64,000 bases of DNA, from the NCBI GenBank assembly GCA_900239685.1, contig OENT01000833.1:1-64000 (forward strand), written 5' to 3'. Made by a program: the position numbers and the translations under genes. Under the pieces are notes generated by a model. The model was given only the letters and a program-made list of their open reading frames with translations. It was not told the origin of the DNA and ran no database searches. Positions 23,901 through 38,800 of this stretch are shown piece by piece; positions within the stretch are counted from its first letter, which is position 1; each line of letters starts with the position of its first letter. Origin of the DNA: Rotaria macrura (lineage: Eukaryota > Rotifera > Eurotatoria > Philodinida > Philodinidae).

Positions 23901-24541
23901 AGTAATACCTCTCTATCAAATTGACCGAAATACCATGCAAAAGATAGAGGAACATCTGATGAGCCAAGGTATATACGACCGTGTTCGTTCATCACATATT
24001 CCGCAATCTGATCTGTTGACGACAGTGCACATGTATCATTTTCATGCCATGGATTGAATAGAAAATAAATATCGTCATCGAATTTGAAATTTCCAAGGCC
24101 TCTTGTATTCATTAAATCAGTTTTGGTCGATTGAATCTCTAGCGAAAGCTAGTAAGCAGAAAAATTTTAAATACTATGCTGTTAAAATACAAAATTAAAC
24201 TTACAGAATATTTACCAATAATTATGTTAGACGGAGAATCAATGTGAAAGTGAGCATAGTTGTGTTTTTGATTCTCCATGGAAATACGTTTTGCTGACCA
24301 TCCATTTGATGAGCCATTCAATGGAATTTTTATGTATGGAAGATGTGCCCATGTTTGAGACTTAAAAATAATTGACAAATTATAATTGTCATCATGAAAA
24401 GCTTTGTTGAATGCGATTGAAAATGAAAATGTTTGACCGCGTCGAAGTATCACTCCTGGAAGATCATAATGATTTGTCGAATGTTCTTCCATATTCTTCT
24501 TGTTGTGTAGATCAATTTTGACAGGAATCAATCCAGTTTCT
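14976..24541 (-). CDS. Pseudo-transglutaminase fused to a giant repeat tail (5' exon missing)
   Basis: Ten exons read: 24541-24205, 24136-23487, 23432-23329, 23277-23131, 22881-22783, 22716-22652, 22602-22353, 22306-22146, 22092-21956, 21906-14976; phases agree and give at least 2,959 residues. The first exon starts inside a codon, so a short 5' exon is unseen. About 680 residues follow the transglutaminase plan: N-terminal beta-sandwich (VKIDLHNKKN), core (LFNPWHEND; WYFGQFD), then two C-terminal barrels ending at GVEFNPLRIGLSRLYV. The active site is lost: the catalytic Cys position of GQCW reads GSNW, the His position of NFHVWNE reads PWYLWNE, and the oxyanion Trp appears replaced (ILKKY). 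The Asp remains (GWQVIDPSS). A roughly 2,280-residue Ser/Thr/Glu/Lys-rich tail then carries some 17-20 units like LPSLPSFDETIDAIKEKLNI. No cross-linking activity is expected; a structural role like vertebrate band 4.2, itself a dead transglutaminase, is inference. Confidence 0.88.
16820..17745 (-). repeat. Near-identical tandem repeat inside the tail exon, 360-bp period
   Basis: Blocks starting at 16849, 17201 and 17561 are almost identical; 17201 to 17561 is exactly 360 bp, that is 120 codons or two protein units (one NIDTPKKE type, one GMETAEKA type). The middle copy has a single N at about 17167 standing where neighbouring copies have 10 bases. The frame survives only because the net loss is nine. 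This is most likely an assembly scar in a repeat the assembler could not resolve, so the copy number here should not be trusted. Confidence 0.85.
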
Positions 24542-27500
24542 ACAAAAATAGGATTTCAAATTCGGTATGAAATATCCGTTGATACGCTGTTTTTATTCGA
24601 AAGGTTATATGAAGCTGTCTACCCCATGATTTCACAAGCTACACAAGACATATGTACCTTGAATAATATTGAACAAATCTTGAAGGTGAAGCTATCATTT
24701 AAAATCTAAAACATCATCCTACTATTGTTACTTCGCGAGTAGGCATTAGTGCATATGCTTTTATTTGGTATAGCCGACATGTGATTGTGATGACCTCACT
24801 GATTGGTGCCTCAACGGAAATCAGGATGATCAGATAAAAAAGTCAAAAAATCAAAAATGTATTATGCTTAATCTGGAGTTAATCAGAAAGGAGAGTTTTC
24901 TTTCAAAGCGAGTGAATATCATGGTAAGATGCAATATATTTCTATTGTTTTGTGCTTATTAATCTTCACTTCCTTGTCAAAGTTGCTTAACTATAATGAA
25001 AGAATTTATAAGCGACCTGTTGTTTAGCTATACAAGACAACCTAAAAGGAATACAGGACACTGAGCGTTCATTTTGGATACTAACAACTCGTTCATAGAA
25101 AAGGAACTAAAATGAAACAAATCCATACGAAGAAAACCGACTATGGAGCAACATCTCAATATTATTATTTAAATTTTGCTTTTTTCGAATCGGCTTTAAC
25201 AGACACATTTGGCGTTATACATGTTTACAAAAACCGTTCTAAAGTATAATTATTGTTCATTCTCATTTTTAGTTCTACATTGACTATGTATAATAAATTT
25301 ATCAAAGTTTAATGCAATAGTATACCTGGTTACACAACTGAGATACGATCCAATGATTAACAGAGAGAAAATAATGGGCAGTATCAATCTATTTACGGTA
25401 TTAGATTTCGATCATATCGAATTTTTCAAGTATATCTGAGAATTGAAAAAAGTACAAGTTTGGTAATTATCGGAGAAATATTGAAATTTTAGAAATTTTA
25501 TTTACTTCTTTAGCAGATCTATACAGGCTAATGAGAATCTACAATTATCTAATTGTTAACAAATATTCTTATTCTTTCATCGATAAACCAAAAGATCTAT
25601 AGTGAACATGATACTTACGTAAGTGCAACGTATTCGATTTCTTCAAACAATCATTCCAAAACGAGAAAGTTCATCGCCATTACCCCCAAAATGACTTCTT
25701 TTCTTAGATTTCTTGAGCAAATTTTCTGACTTCTCCCCCTTTCAAACGGTATCAGATATCCTCATGTATTCTATCTTACTAAACATGTGCAGAAATTTAC
25801 ACTTAAGACTTAAAAGAAAAAATATTCTTGTAAATTATTACTTATGATATTAGACGATTATGAATCAAGACGTGCTTATGTGGCACTTTTTGTATGATTG
25901 ACCCATTTTATGAAACATTTTAGAAAAGAATTGTTGAACTATACAAAGTCAGAAGAGTCGAATACACTTTCGTTTCATTTTCACAGACATCTTGATCATA
26001 GACAATCTGTGATGCTATCTAATCAACAATGCTTCTACTCCTTTCGGCAATCGACTTAGACAGGGTGTCTCAACCTTATCAAAAACCGAATATTACTAAT
26101 GTCCTATTCTAACATAGGAGCTGATTTCTTTAAACTTCCATAAACCTATTGAAAACTTGATGAATAATACAATAAGCAAGTGATGAACAGAAATATAGAT
26201 AAGTTTACGTTTCAAGTTCTACTTCCGTAGAGATGGCACCAACAACGTTTTTGAATGCTATCGAAAGTACCTAGGTGTGCAACAAATCTCGAATGGATTT
26301 GGGATTAGTCAGAAAATCTCTGAAGTTTGGACTTGGATTTGGATTTGGGGTATGATCCGAATTTAGTTCGCAGATGTGGATTTCTTCTAGATTTGAAGCA
26401 CAAGATTGTTGATATTGCTTTGTTCTGCTTACATTTGGGATTCCGGATATGTTTGGGTTTTTTTTTCAATCTAACATGAGTCTCAATCCCAAACCCGAAT
26501 CTATGCCAAATCTAAACAATTTCATATGAATGTATAAGAATTGAGATTCTTATCTCTCTCCTTGAACTTTATCTTAAATTTGCATAAGATTAGCGTAATT
26601 TAAGACCAAACCCAAATCCAGATCTATTTGCACCACATCTCAAGACCTTGACTTGGTTGCATTCCTAAAAGTGCCCTAGGTCGATTATATTTCCGTCATT
26701 ATCTTCGATTTTTTCTTCGAATAATAGAATTGTTCAATAAAAACCAAATCTATGCACATTCACACTGAAGATACGACAAAGATGACACTTAAATCTACTG
26801 ATAGGAGTTCGTAAATATGTTATGTAAAGTCGTCTTGTGAATAGTTGTCGTCATTAGAAATAGAAACTTGTTTCAATAAGAACTGCATAGTCGACCACTC
26901 TCAAACAATCTATATTTAGCACAGATTTTCGTCAATATTTTCCAACATCTAAATTACTGATGTCTGTTAACACGAAAACGAATTAGGAAGAAGTTTGGAT
27001 CTAGCATTCTACAAAAGTTCATTGAACAACTAAATTTTAAAATTTCAACGTAGTCACTAGTTTTAGTTTTTGGAAAATCTTCATGATAGATGGGAATCAA
27101 TGATATTTTAGAAGAGGCACGCTATCTACTATTATTGATGGTTTCTTTTTCATGGTCAGGGAATGTCCTACCAATATAATTGGGCAAGATTGAATACTTG
27201 CGGCGATATCATTAGATATAAAAGTAGCAAAAATGTAGAGAAAATACTATGACTTTTTCTTACTTCAAATGATGAAACGGGAAGGAGGAGGTCTTCGGTT
27301 TTTACACATTAGTTGTCATCAATATCTAAACTAACTATGTTCCCGGAACTTGTTCATCAAGAGTAAAAATTTTAATAAAACCAATCGATAGCAGCTGTAT
27401 ACACTACTAAAGTATAAGAGAGTCACGTCGAACGTTTTTGATATCGGCATCAGTGTCCTGGATAAAAAATAATCATAAATCGTTCTAGATATTACTAATT

Positions 27501-29280
27501 ATATCTTTTTCTAACTAAAGTAAAAAAAACCAAGAAAGATATACAAGAAGAAAACTTTCTAGATTCTATTGTAATAATGTCTTCAAAGACCAATAATACG
27601 CTTGCGTAATCTTACCCATTTCGTATGTACTACAATTTTGATGTTTATCTTGCATCGAGGCTCTAAAATAATGACAGTATATTCTTTGGTTATGATGATT
27701 CAAATTTTATATCAATCAAAAATGTATGACTTACGATGGATTGTAATTAGACGCAGATTCATGGCCATAGTCTTTTATATTTGAGGCACATGATGAAAAC
27801 GTCTTCTTTTGTGGATCAGCCAATAGTAGAGTATGATTACTATTGCCTTGCATAGACTCGTTTGTAATTATATATTTTTGACTTAGTTTGATGAAACTGC
27901 TGTATTTATACTGCGCTCATATTTTTACTTGTGATATCATGCGTAACAAGAACGACGAAACCGAATGATCAAACAAAATCGAAAAAAAAATGCACATGTT
28001 CGTCTCGCTTATTAGTATTACCTAGAAATATTTTTCTTTCCATCGGAATCGAAGTTGAAATGTAGAACACTTTTGAATTGTTTGGACGAACGTTGTATAT
28101 TCTTTTGATAAACCACTTGAATGAAAGGGAAATGAACGAATTGTGAAAGAATTTCTTTTCATTCCAACTTGTTTTTTCTTTGTTCAATGAACGTCAAATT
28201 ATGAAAATAGATTTATTCATCAAATATAATCTACGTTAAATGATACGAGATGTAACTAAAAAGAAAACAAGCTTGCTTTTTCTATATGAAACTAATTTTT
28301 TGCAATGCTAGTAACTACATTAAACATTTTAAGATAGAAAATACAAGTTTTGGTCTTTTCTAACACCTTGTTTGCAATTAGAATTATTAAAATTAAGCCA
28401 TAAGACACTGAAATACAATCATATTTATAAATAATAGATAATGTCCTCTAGGTAAACTATGTATTGTATTCTCTTTTTATATTCATACTGATCTCGTATT
28501 AAGGAGTGAATATGCATTGGTATCGAAACTTAAACTAAATTATAATCCTCCACCTATATTGTGTTATCACCTGAATCGATAACAACATTAGTTTTCAAGA
28601 ATTTTCTTCATTAAGAAATAAAAAGTCAGAGGAATTCAACGACATCATCGATAGGTAAAGACCATGTGTGGCAAAACAATGCGGTTTTTTTTTCTTGTCG
28701 AAACGCAATTTATTTTCTATTACAATTTCCATTCATTTCATTATTACTCAAATGAAAACTGTTTGAAACTATTGTAGAATAAGTAGAAATTCTTCCATAC
28801 ATTAAAGATTTATATTTCTTTAAGTTTTTACATTGATTAAATCTATCTGCATAGAATTGGATTAAACGTAGTAACGCCTCGACAACAATGACACCATATT
28901 TCAAAACACATGAACATCGAATCATTCTACTATCGATTCAACTTTTCTTTTAGTATAATGAAACGAGCTATCGAATTAGTTTTCAATCATACGTGAATCA
29001 TAAATCATGATTCAGAAGAAAAGTTTTATTATTATGAAATTTTCAATGATGAATCAAACCCACTAATTGTGATCGAAAATAAACATAGACAGAAAGAAAC
29101 AAATAGTCAAGAGATGAAAGTGTATCCCGATATTTTGTGTTTAAAATAGTTGATTTTTATATATATTTTTGATTATTGATTGTGAATAATAAAAATATGT
29201 TGGAACTCAAGAATGTTTTCTGTCTTTATTGCGAACAACTTGCATGAGGTTAGAAAAATGTTCGAAATTTACAATCAACA
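24542..29280. other. Long AT-rich interval, possible 5' region of the transglutaminase-like gene
   Basis: No clear coding exon. A minus-strand donor-like TTACGTAAGTATC near 25618 and another (CCAG then GTATAC) near 25325 could end unidentified 5' or untranslated exons of the transglutaminase-like gene, but neither gives a convincing ATG. A decayed inverted repeat lies at 26270-26680. The remainder is featureless AT-rich DNA. Confidence 0.4.
26270..26680. mobile_element. Decayed inverted-repeat element with GGATTTGGG words
   Basis: Left arm GTGCAACAAATCTCGAATGG then ATTTGGG is matched inverted by CCCAAATCCAGATCTATTTG then CACCAC near 26620. Both sides end near an AAAGTnCCTAGGT-like sequence (26266 and about 26672), which may be a target duplication or the true terminus. 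The interior has several more ATTTGGG/CCCAAAT words. It is non-coding and diverged, hence old. Confidence 0.4.
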
Positions 29281-30013
29281 TTAGCAATCGTTTCGTAATA
29301 AACCTCGATGTAATCCAATTGGGTAATAATAATCAAATTTTTTCATGGTAGTAATTTCTTTTCGAGGGTAGTGTAAACCATGTGATTCTTTTTGTGGTAT
29401 ACTTTTGGTTTCATTTTTTTTCTCTCTACGATCGGTAAATATTGATAACCCATCATGCTCAGTGATGCGTGACAAAGGATCCTTATTTGTATGATATTTA
29501 TTGATAAATCATGTTGACAATAAGTAGAAAATGCAACATGATTGTCCTATCGATTATTATAATATTTGTCAAAGTCCATCAAAGAAATTTAGCATGACTT
29601 TCGAAGTTTTTAAGGTTAAAAAAATACAATTACTTCATGCTGAAGACGTAGCCAAAATGGTATTTCAACTAGTAAGACAGCACATTTAACGGTTGAAACA
29701 GAAATAAATGACTACTAAAATCTATTCCATCACGGTAGCTATCACTTGTTTTCTCAGTACTTTAAGATACGGTCATTAGAAATAATAATTACTATATATG
29801 AGTGTGAATTATAATTAAAAAATATTTTCACTGCTTCTTATGTTTTTGAATGAAACACTATTATTTCACAATGATTTTAATATGTAATCTAGCATCATTG
29901 AAGAAAAAGAGTCTGAATCTTGTTTATCATTTAAAAAACAAATGAGATAGTTGCTTACCTGTGCATACTTTTGTTTTATCCCCATAGCTCCTTTGATGAT
30001 TGTAAAAAAGCAT
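29281..30013 (-). CDS. Putative small three-exon gene, about 96 residues
   Basis: Not recognised. Exons 30013-29959 (MLFYNHQRSYGDKTKVCT), 29668-29634 (EIPFWLRLQHE) and 29481-29281 (DPLSRITEHDG...LLRNDC, stop) join in one frame with good signals: donor CACAG then GTAAGC, acceptor CTTACTAG, donor CATGAA then GTAATT, and a weaker acceptor AAATAAG. The frame is open upstream of the chosen ATG and reads a basic then hydrophobic stretch (KKSRDTSIFFSFVLMLFY), so a membrane anchor or signal peptide beginning in an unseen exon is possible. The C-terminal part has dibasic sites (RR, KK) before FDYYYPIGLHRGLLRNDC. A secreted peptide precursor is one guess; function unknown. Confidence 0.4.
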
Positions 30014-30351
30014 CAATACGAATGAGAAAAAAATTGATGTGTCCCTACTTTTTTTAGATATTAATCTTCTAACCTATTATAGTTGACAAACAAAAGGAGA
30101 AAAGCCATCATGGATGACTAGTTGATACATTGATTTTTATATTGAACCGAACGTCAAAACAGTAAAGTTAACATATTTGGGTATTAGTAATCTTTTATAT
30201 CGAAGTTCTTTTTCGAAATAAAAATGAAAGTTTACCAGTGGAACGAGTCTAATAATACTTGAACTATGTAGATAAATTTCTTTTCTGCAATCTCAATAGA
30301 ATTGAATGTTCTCTTATTTGTTACAAAATTTAGACAAAAAATACATTTATA

Positions 30352-31233
30352 TACAGTAGCGGACAAAAGTCTCCACCCACCTATAACTTTATCAGAAACT
30401 TTGATGAACTGGGAATTGTTTCACTGCTAAGAAGCTCACATTAAACCCTGATCATGAGCACCATTTAAAATTTGGCAGACTTCTACTAGCTCGAGAAATC
30501 CGATTATTAAGAAAATGCAGAAAATGCTGGAGAAAATATTCCCCCCCCCCTTTTTATAACTTTGTCAAATGCACTTATAAATTGGTAATTGTTTCATTGC
30601 ATAGATGCATGCACCCTACATTGATCAGCAGCAGAGCATGAAATTAGATTGACTCTCAATAACGTAAGAATTCCAATTATTGATGATATATTGTGTTGAT
30701 TTTCTAAAAATGTGATACTTGGGTTTTTGTCTTTTTAAGAGCAGAGTGTTGCCGTCCATCGCTAGATTATCCTAACGGTCGTGTTAGTAGGAAGCAGAGA
30801 CAATTCGACATCTTTTAATATATGATTCAAAAATTTAAATGTCTAGATAAGCCGGTAGTCATTTTGAAATATGCAATGCGCAAATATTGCTCATGCTATA
30901 GGTCACCGATTATAGATTACCACACGCCTATCTGAACAGCTTACTTTTTGAATCAGTTATCGAAATTTCTAGAATTTTTTCTTCTCTCTAAGTATACAAC
31001 CGCGAAGAAAATTCAGCGATCGGTGTTGACGTTCTGGTCTTGAGAAGACGAAAAGAAAATAGTGATCCGATATATTCATGAAATTCGATAATATGAATAA
31101 TTTGATTTTCTCACGTTGTTGAAAGTCTGTCTAATTTTAAATCGTGCTCATGATCAGCGTTTGATGTGAGCTTCTTAGCAGTGAAACAATTGCCAGTTCA
31201 TCAAAGCATCTGATAAAGTTACAGGTGGGTGAG
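30352..31233. mobile_element. Non-autonomous Tc1/mariner-like element
   Basis: The left end, TACAGTAGCGGACAAAAGTC followed by TCCACCCACC, is a classic Tc1-type terminus preceded by the TA target. The right end is its reverse complement (CTGATAAAGTTACAGGTGGG) but is cut short before the terminal bases. The arms pair for about 110 bp, including the GCTAAGAAGCTCACATTAAA / GATGTGAGCTTCTTAGC block. A diverged extra copy of the subterminal sequence lies near 30550-30640, next to a run of ten C. There is no transposase coding sequence, so it depended on one made elsewhere. The damaged right end suggests it is immobile. Confidence 0.75.
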
Positions 31234-31443
31234 ACGCGAAGATTAATTTTAATGTAGAAGAAAATTTGTTTCAAAGTCATTTTCAATATTGAAATCATAA
31301 TTCAAAACAATTAACATCATTCGCCAATATTCGATTAGACTATTATAATCAAACTACTTAGTACATAATCGACCAAAGTTTGTTTTATTCAACAATCTGA
31401 AATTGATGACATGAATATAAACAGTAGTAAACATATAGATTGT

Positions 31444-31944
31444 CTAAAAATTCGAAGACGATCTATTAATTAATACAGCTAACATTGTAACATGAAAGCT
31501 AATACCAATAAGTGTAGTTAAAATATTCATTACTAATGTTGCTTGTGAAATTTTCAATGTTTTAACATAATCTTTATTGCCTCGTTTATGTTCACGTACA
31601 CGTACGGATAAAATAACACAAATAATACCTAAGACAAATAAGAGAATGAAATTTGCGATTGACCATATTAAATAATCAGATATTTCCATTAGTTCACGTT
31701 TATTTTGAGATAATTTTCGATCTTCATAAGATAATTCAAATGAAGGATATTCAGTGTCACTGTGTGGTAGCCACATGAAGCCGATTCGTTTTTCCACGTA
31801 TGGTTCTAGTTGATTGATTTGCTGTTTTTCCATTCGTCCAACACTTCTATATAAATCAATCATAATGCGTTGGGTCGTTTTCTGAAAAAAAATTTCATTA
31901 TACCTTTCAGTTCGAAAACTAGCCAGTAATCGTTCGTCACGCAT
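31444..31944 (-). CDS. Dispanin / CD225 family membrane protein
   Basis: A 166-residue product. The C-terminal half matches the CD225 (dispanin, IFITM-like) plan: a first hydrophobic segment preceded by DYLIWSIANFILLFVLGIIC, a basic intracellular loop (SVRVREHKRGNKDYVKTLK) with SQATLVMNI, then a second hydrophobic segment (TLIGISFHVTMLAVLI). The family includes IFITM membrane-fusion regulators and synaptic SynDIG/PRRT proteins; one segment is re-entrant, the other spans. The N-terminal 85 residues are hydrophilic and unlike known members. Start chosen at the first ATG (MRDERLLASF). An acceptor-like T-run then CAG at 31882 could instead begin an internal exon, making the 5' part uncertain. No close neighbour suggests its role. 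Confidence 0.65.
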   Translation of the reverse strand: MRDERLLASFRTERYNEIFFQKTTQRIMIDLYRSVGRMEKQQINQLEPYVEKRIGFMWLPHSDTEYPSFELSYEDRKLSQNKRELMEISDYLIWSIANFILLFVLGIICVILSVRVREHKRGNKDYVKTLKISQATLVMNILTTLIGISFHVTMLAVLINRSSSNF

Positions 31945-33128
31945 TGTTTTCAGATACAAAACTCGAATGAAAAATTACAATAGACAGACGTGAATGCACT
32001 AATATGTAACGACAGATGAGTTAGCTTTTATTTTTCGTTCTGTTTTTCTCTTATGTGTTAGATATTCATTATCACAATACTATAATAAGTTGTCACGAAC
32101 GAACGAAATAAAAACGAGCACGTTGTCACGTGACAAAGAAAACATTTTTTCTTCGATATGCTATTGACCTTAAAAAAAGATAGATTCTTTTGTTTCTAAG
32201 ATTAAAAATCTAATCGACGACGTTGTCTTTCTTATGGTTTTATGATAATTATTCATTTAGGATCACTTGATCATCAGTGCCACAATGAAGTCACTTGATA
32301 TTTGACGTCATGAAATAGTAATTAAAATATTCTAAGAATTAATATACGCTTCAAATCAGAATTCTATATTAGGTAAGAAATATTTTGTTTCATATTTATA
32401 ATGTGACAAATAGAATCTACTATTGGAACTAGGTCGAAAAAAAACGTCTATTTTTATGATAGTTATTCTACTGATTGTTTAATGTATTGGTTCGTCGTAA
32501 TCTAGATAAGTTTAATGTGTTCTTCATTAAACTCTAGTAATTCAAAAACATCATTGTCTTTACTTAGTTGTCTAGACGAATAGTCAATGATTAACTGTAG
32601 TGCGATAAATAGAATTTTATATTTTTGTTGATAATTTAGGAAAAAACGACTAATCGTTCAAATCGAAATGCTAATAATCGTTGTTCATATCATGTAAACT
32701 TTTACATTACCTTTTTCAAATGATTCTTTACTCTTTAGTACACGAAAGGAATTTGTTGAATAGATTATTCATATCATTCGATGAGAGTACACTTTATTCT
32801 CTTTCGTTTCTTTTTTGTTTGTACCCTGTTCCGATGGTCAAGATTAACATTTTGACGAAAGATAAGACTAATGACTAAATAATTCTCTATTGCTTCACTG
32901 CCTCATTTTTTTTACTTTGTGCATTGTAGATAAGAATGTCATCACAATGTTACAACTGTTTGCTTTTTAGTAACATGTTCTCCAATGGTTCAAATCATAA
33001 TTGTTATTATCCTTTATTAAAATCGTTAACGTTGACGTTTTATATGATATAACAAGAAAACACAAACAACAAGTTTTGATAGGCAATGAAAAATATTGAA
33101 AACAAAATAAAAGTTTGCATTAAGCATA
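31945..33128. other. Intergenic, between dispanin and tyrosyl-tRNA synthetase
   Basis: Contains the 3' untranslated region of the synthetase on its right and presumably the dispanin promoter on its left, since both genes read leftward. No other gene or repeat seen. Confidence 0.5.
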
Positions 33129-35872
<2,744 letters not shown>

Positions 35873-38800
35873 TCTTGTGTGTGTTAAAGAAAAATGAAAA
35901 TCTAAAACGAAAAACAACGTTTATTTCTACTATCCTCATTTTGTCATTGCATCAGTATTTCAAGATGTGATTCATTCCCTTCTGGTCGGTATTTTTATCT
36001 TAAGATCTAATGGTAAAATGATTTCCCTTCTGTAATGCCTTGCATAAATGTATTGCATCATAAAAATTAAGAAACGAGAAAAAGAAGAAAAAACATGTCA
36101 ACAATGTAGACTGTTTATGAGTCAATTCAAACGTTATAAAAATTTATTACACATATATTTACAGAAAAACTTGTATTCGTATTTTCTGTTATACTAAATA
36201 GATAACATGAAAGAATTACTTATTTCAAACAGTATCGACTAGAAGTATTGTACAAAGAATTTCTATATGTCAACATCTGTAAGCAAATGCATTGTTTAAT
36301 TATCACTAGAAAATAGTTTCAAGTCTTGTTTATTTGCAGTTCGAATGATAAAATAGATATGCCCGTTACAGATTTCCATTTAAGTGAGAAATAAAAACCG
36401 GGCAGTTTCCAATCCTTCTCTTACGAAGCAAGTTACTCTTAGATTTTCTATCGCAATAAATGTTTCATTATCTATGATTCTTCATAGCCAATACTTGAAA
36501 AAGTGTAACATTCAAGTTGTACACAATTCAAAAGATCAATATGCGACGTGATCTGAAAGAGTAAGATCTTTCCTTAAAAAAGATTTCTGATTCATGAATA
36601 AAAGCATGATAAGTCAAATCATCGAAATCTTTTTTATAACCTACTCAAGTTTAGAGATGCAATATAGTGTGTTAATTGAAAGGGAATATACAACATTTGC
36701 AAAGGATTTCCGTACACTGAATACGATTTCAACTATAACGAAAAGAATGAAGTCGAAAGATGAGATTCGAATGTACCAAGGACGTCGATGACATTCTTTG
36801 TCAACGGCTAGAATATAGTTTGCAGAAATATCCAATCAAATTATCTTCAAGAAAAGAGTCGATTTTAAACAAGAACAAAGAAATAAAAAATAACAGAACA
36901 TATAGAAGACTTCTAGAAAAATCATGTACCATCATCTTAGAAATCACTGTTTCGATGTACATGTTGCTTCTATAGAATAACTTTGATTGTAAGTGAAGGA
37001 CGTCTTCGTTCATATAACATAAGACAGGGCAGAAATTTAGTCATTATCTAGATACAAGGAACTATCAACATAGATTTCCAATGTCTTTAATTTCTCTTTT
37101 CGGAACAATACCATACACAAATGTAGACTGACTATTGATATAAGTATGAAAATATGTTTCATTCAAGATTCAAAGTTTCTGAAGTAGATCTAATTCTAGA
37201 ATATCAACTTAGAACAAATCGATTATTGAGTTTATCAAAAACAAAAAGAACATTGAAATGACACATTTTAGAGAGATGCTTTCAAAAGTTGTTATATGAA
37301 TAGTTATTCAATAAATATATTTTTCAAAGGTTTTACTCTCGATCGTGTAGTTATCCTACAACGAAATGATGTAAAGACAATCAATTGCACTCGTCTTAAA
37401 AGTAAAGAAACTGTATGATCAATATTAATCTATGATCTCATGAAAATTCTTCGTTCGTCACAACTAAACAGATTTGAGATAAATAATTGTAAACGTTGTC
37501 TTTTTTTGCGAAACGAAAATATCCATTCTATCTCATGAGAACGTTTGTGAGCAAACATTTCGATTCAATGTATCATCATAAACATTATAAAAATGCAGTT
37601 CAAAATTAAGAGATAGATAGAAAAACAAAATTCTATTGATTAATCTATATTCAATAAACATCATAGTCTTTGAACTATACATATAATTGTATGTAACTCA
37701 TTGTTTTGATACTACAAATTTCTAACAACTATCATGAGATTAATACTCATTTTTATTCAAAGATTTTTAAATCCTCGATCGTAAAATTAATTTGGTGTCA
37801 GTTAAAAAATCATAAAGACGTCGACTCGATTGCCTATTAGTAAATTGAGCTGATGATTTTATTAAAAAAGAAAAAAACTCTACACCATACGCTGTCTCGG
37901 AAGTCATTAGTATATGATAAGTATTTGAATGAACCAGTCATAGTTATTCGCCAGTAAACCTGAACATGTTAATTTATTTCAATACAACAATCGAGCATAT
38001 CAAGGCATGGATGTAATGATTGATCGGAAATTGACAATATATCTTAGATATGGTAAACATTTCTATGTTGTCAATTCATAGAATCTCTCAATAACTAGAA
38101 GAATGATAGGCATAAAACCAATATCTTCGATGCGGATATGCATGGAAGTCGTCTAATCTCCAATAGCATAAAAAATAAGGACGTATTTCCAAAGCAAACA
38201 GTAACTAAGTAGGATGATGCAATAGAATACATGAGATTAAGCATTTCTTCATTATATAATCTCCGTTTCATGACGTTTCGTTATACTTGAAACTTCATTT
38301 TGAAGAAACATCTGTAAAACAAAATAGCAAATATTTACTCTTGTGACATATGATTGATTAATTAATAATTGAATTTGACGACAAAATATCTTTGACACAT
38401 GAAAATTGGTACTCAATTAAACATACTAAATCTTCAGAATTAATTAATGTATATTTTCAAGACATAAATAACTCATTTATTCATATAGATGGTTTTCAAG
38501 CAGCAAATAAAAAGAAGATAACATACTCATCAATCATTCTTGTTTTTCTTTTTTGTCTTCTTAACTATGGTTCAATGCCAGCAATGATTTGCTAGAATGT
38601 CTCTATTATCATTTCCAATACATTTACATACGGAATCCAATATATTCGATTCGTATAGTTTCTAAAGCTTCGAGATATTTTGTGTGTAAACTTTAACATA
38701 TCTATAAAAACAAAATATTTCCTTTGAAAAGATTAGATATAAAAAATCATACGTGTTTGATAAAAAAACAAACTATGAAAAGAGCATCTTGATCGTTTTC

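Noticed and set aside
7075-24541. Horizontal transfer from bacteria for the repeat genes
   Set aside because: Spliced genes with animal-type transglutaminase exons and AT content like their neighbours give no sign of recent transfer.
31860-31905. A 22-nt intron in the dispanin gene (GTATAATG to TTTTTTCAG)
   Set aside because: Far shorter than any other intron here; reading straight through keeps the frame open.
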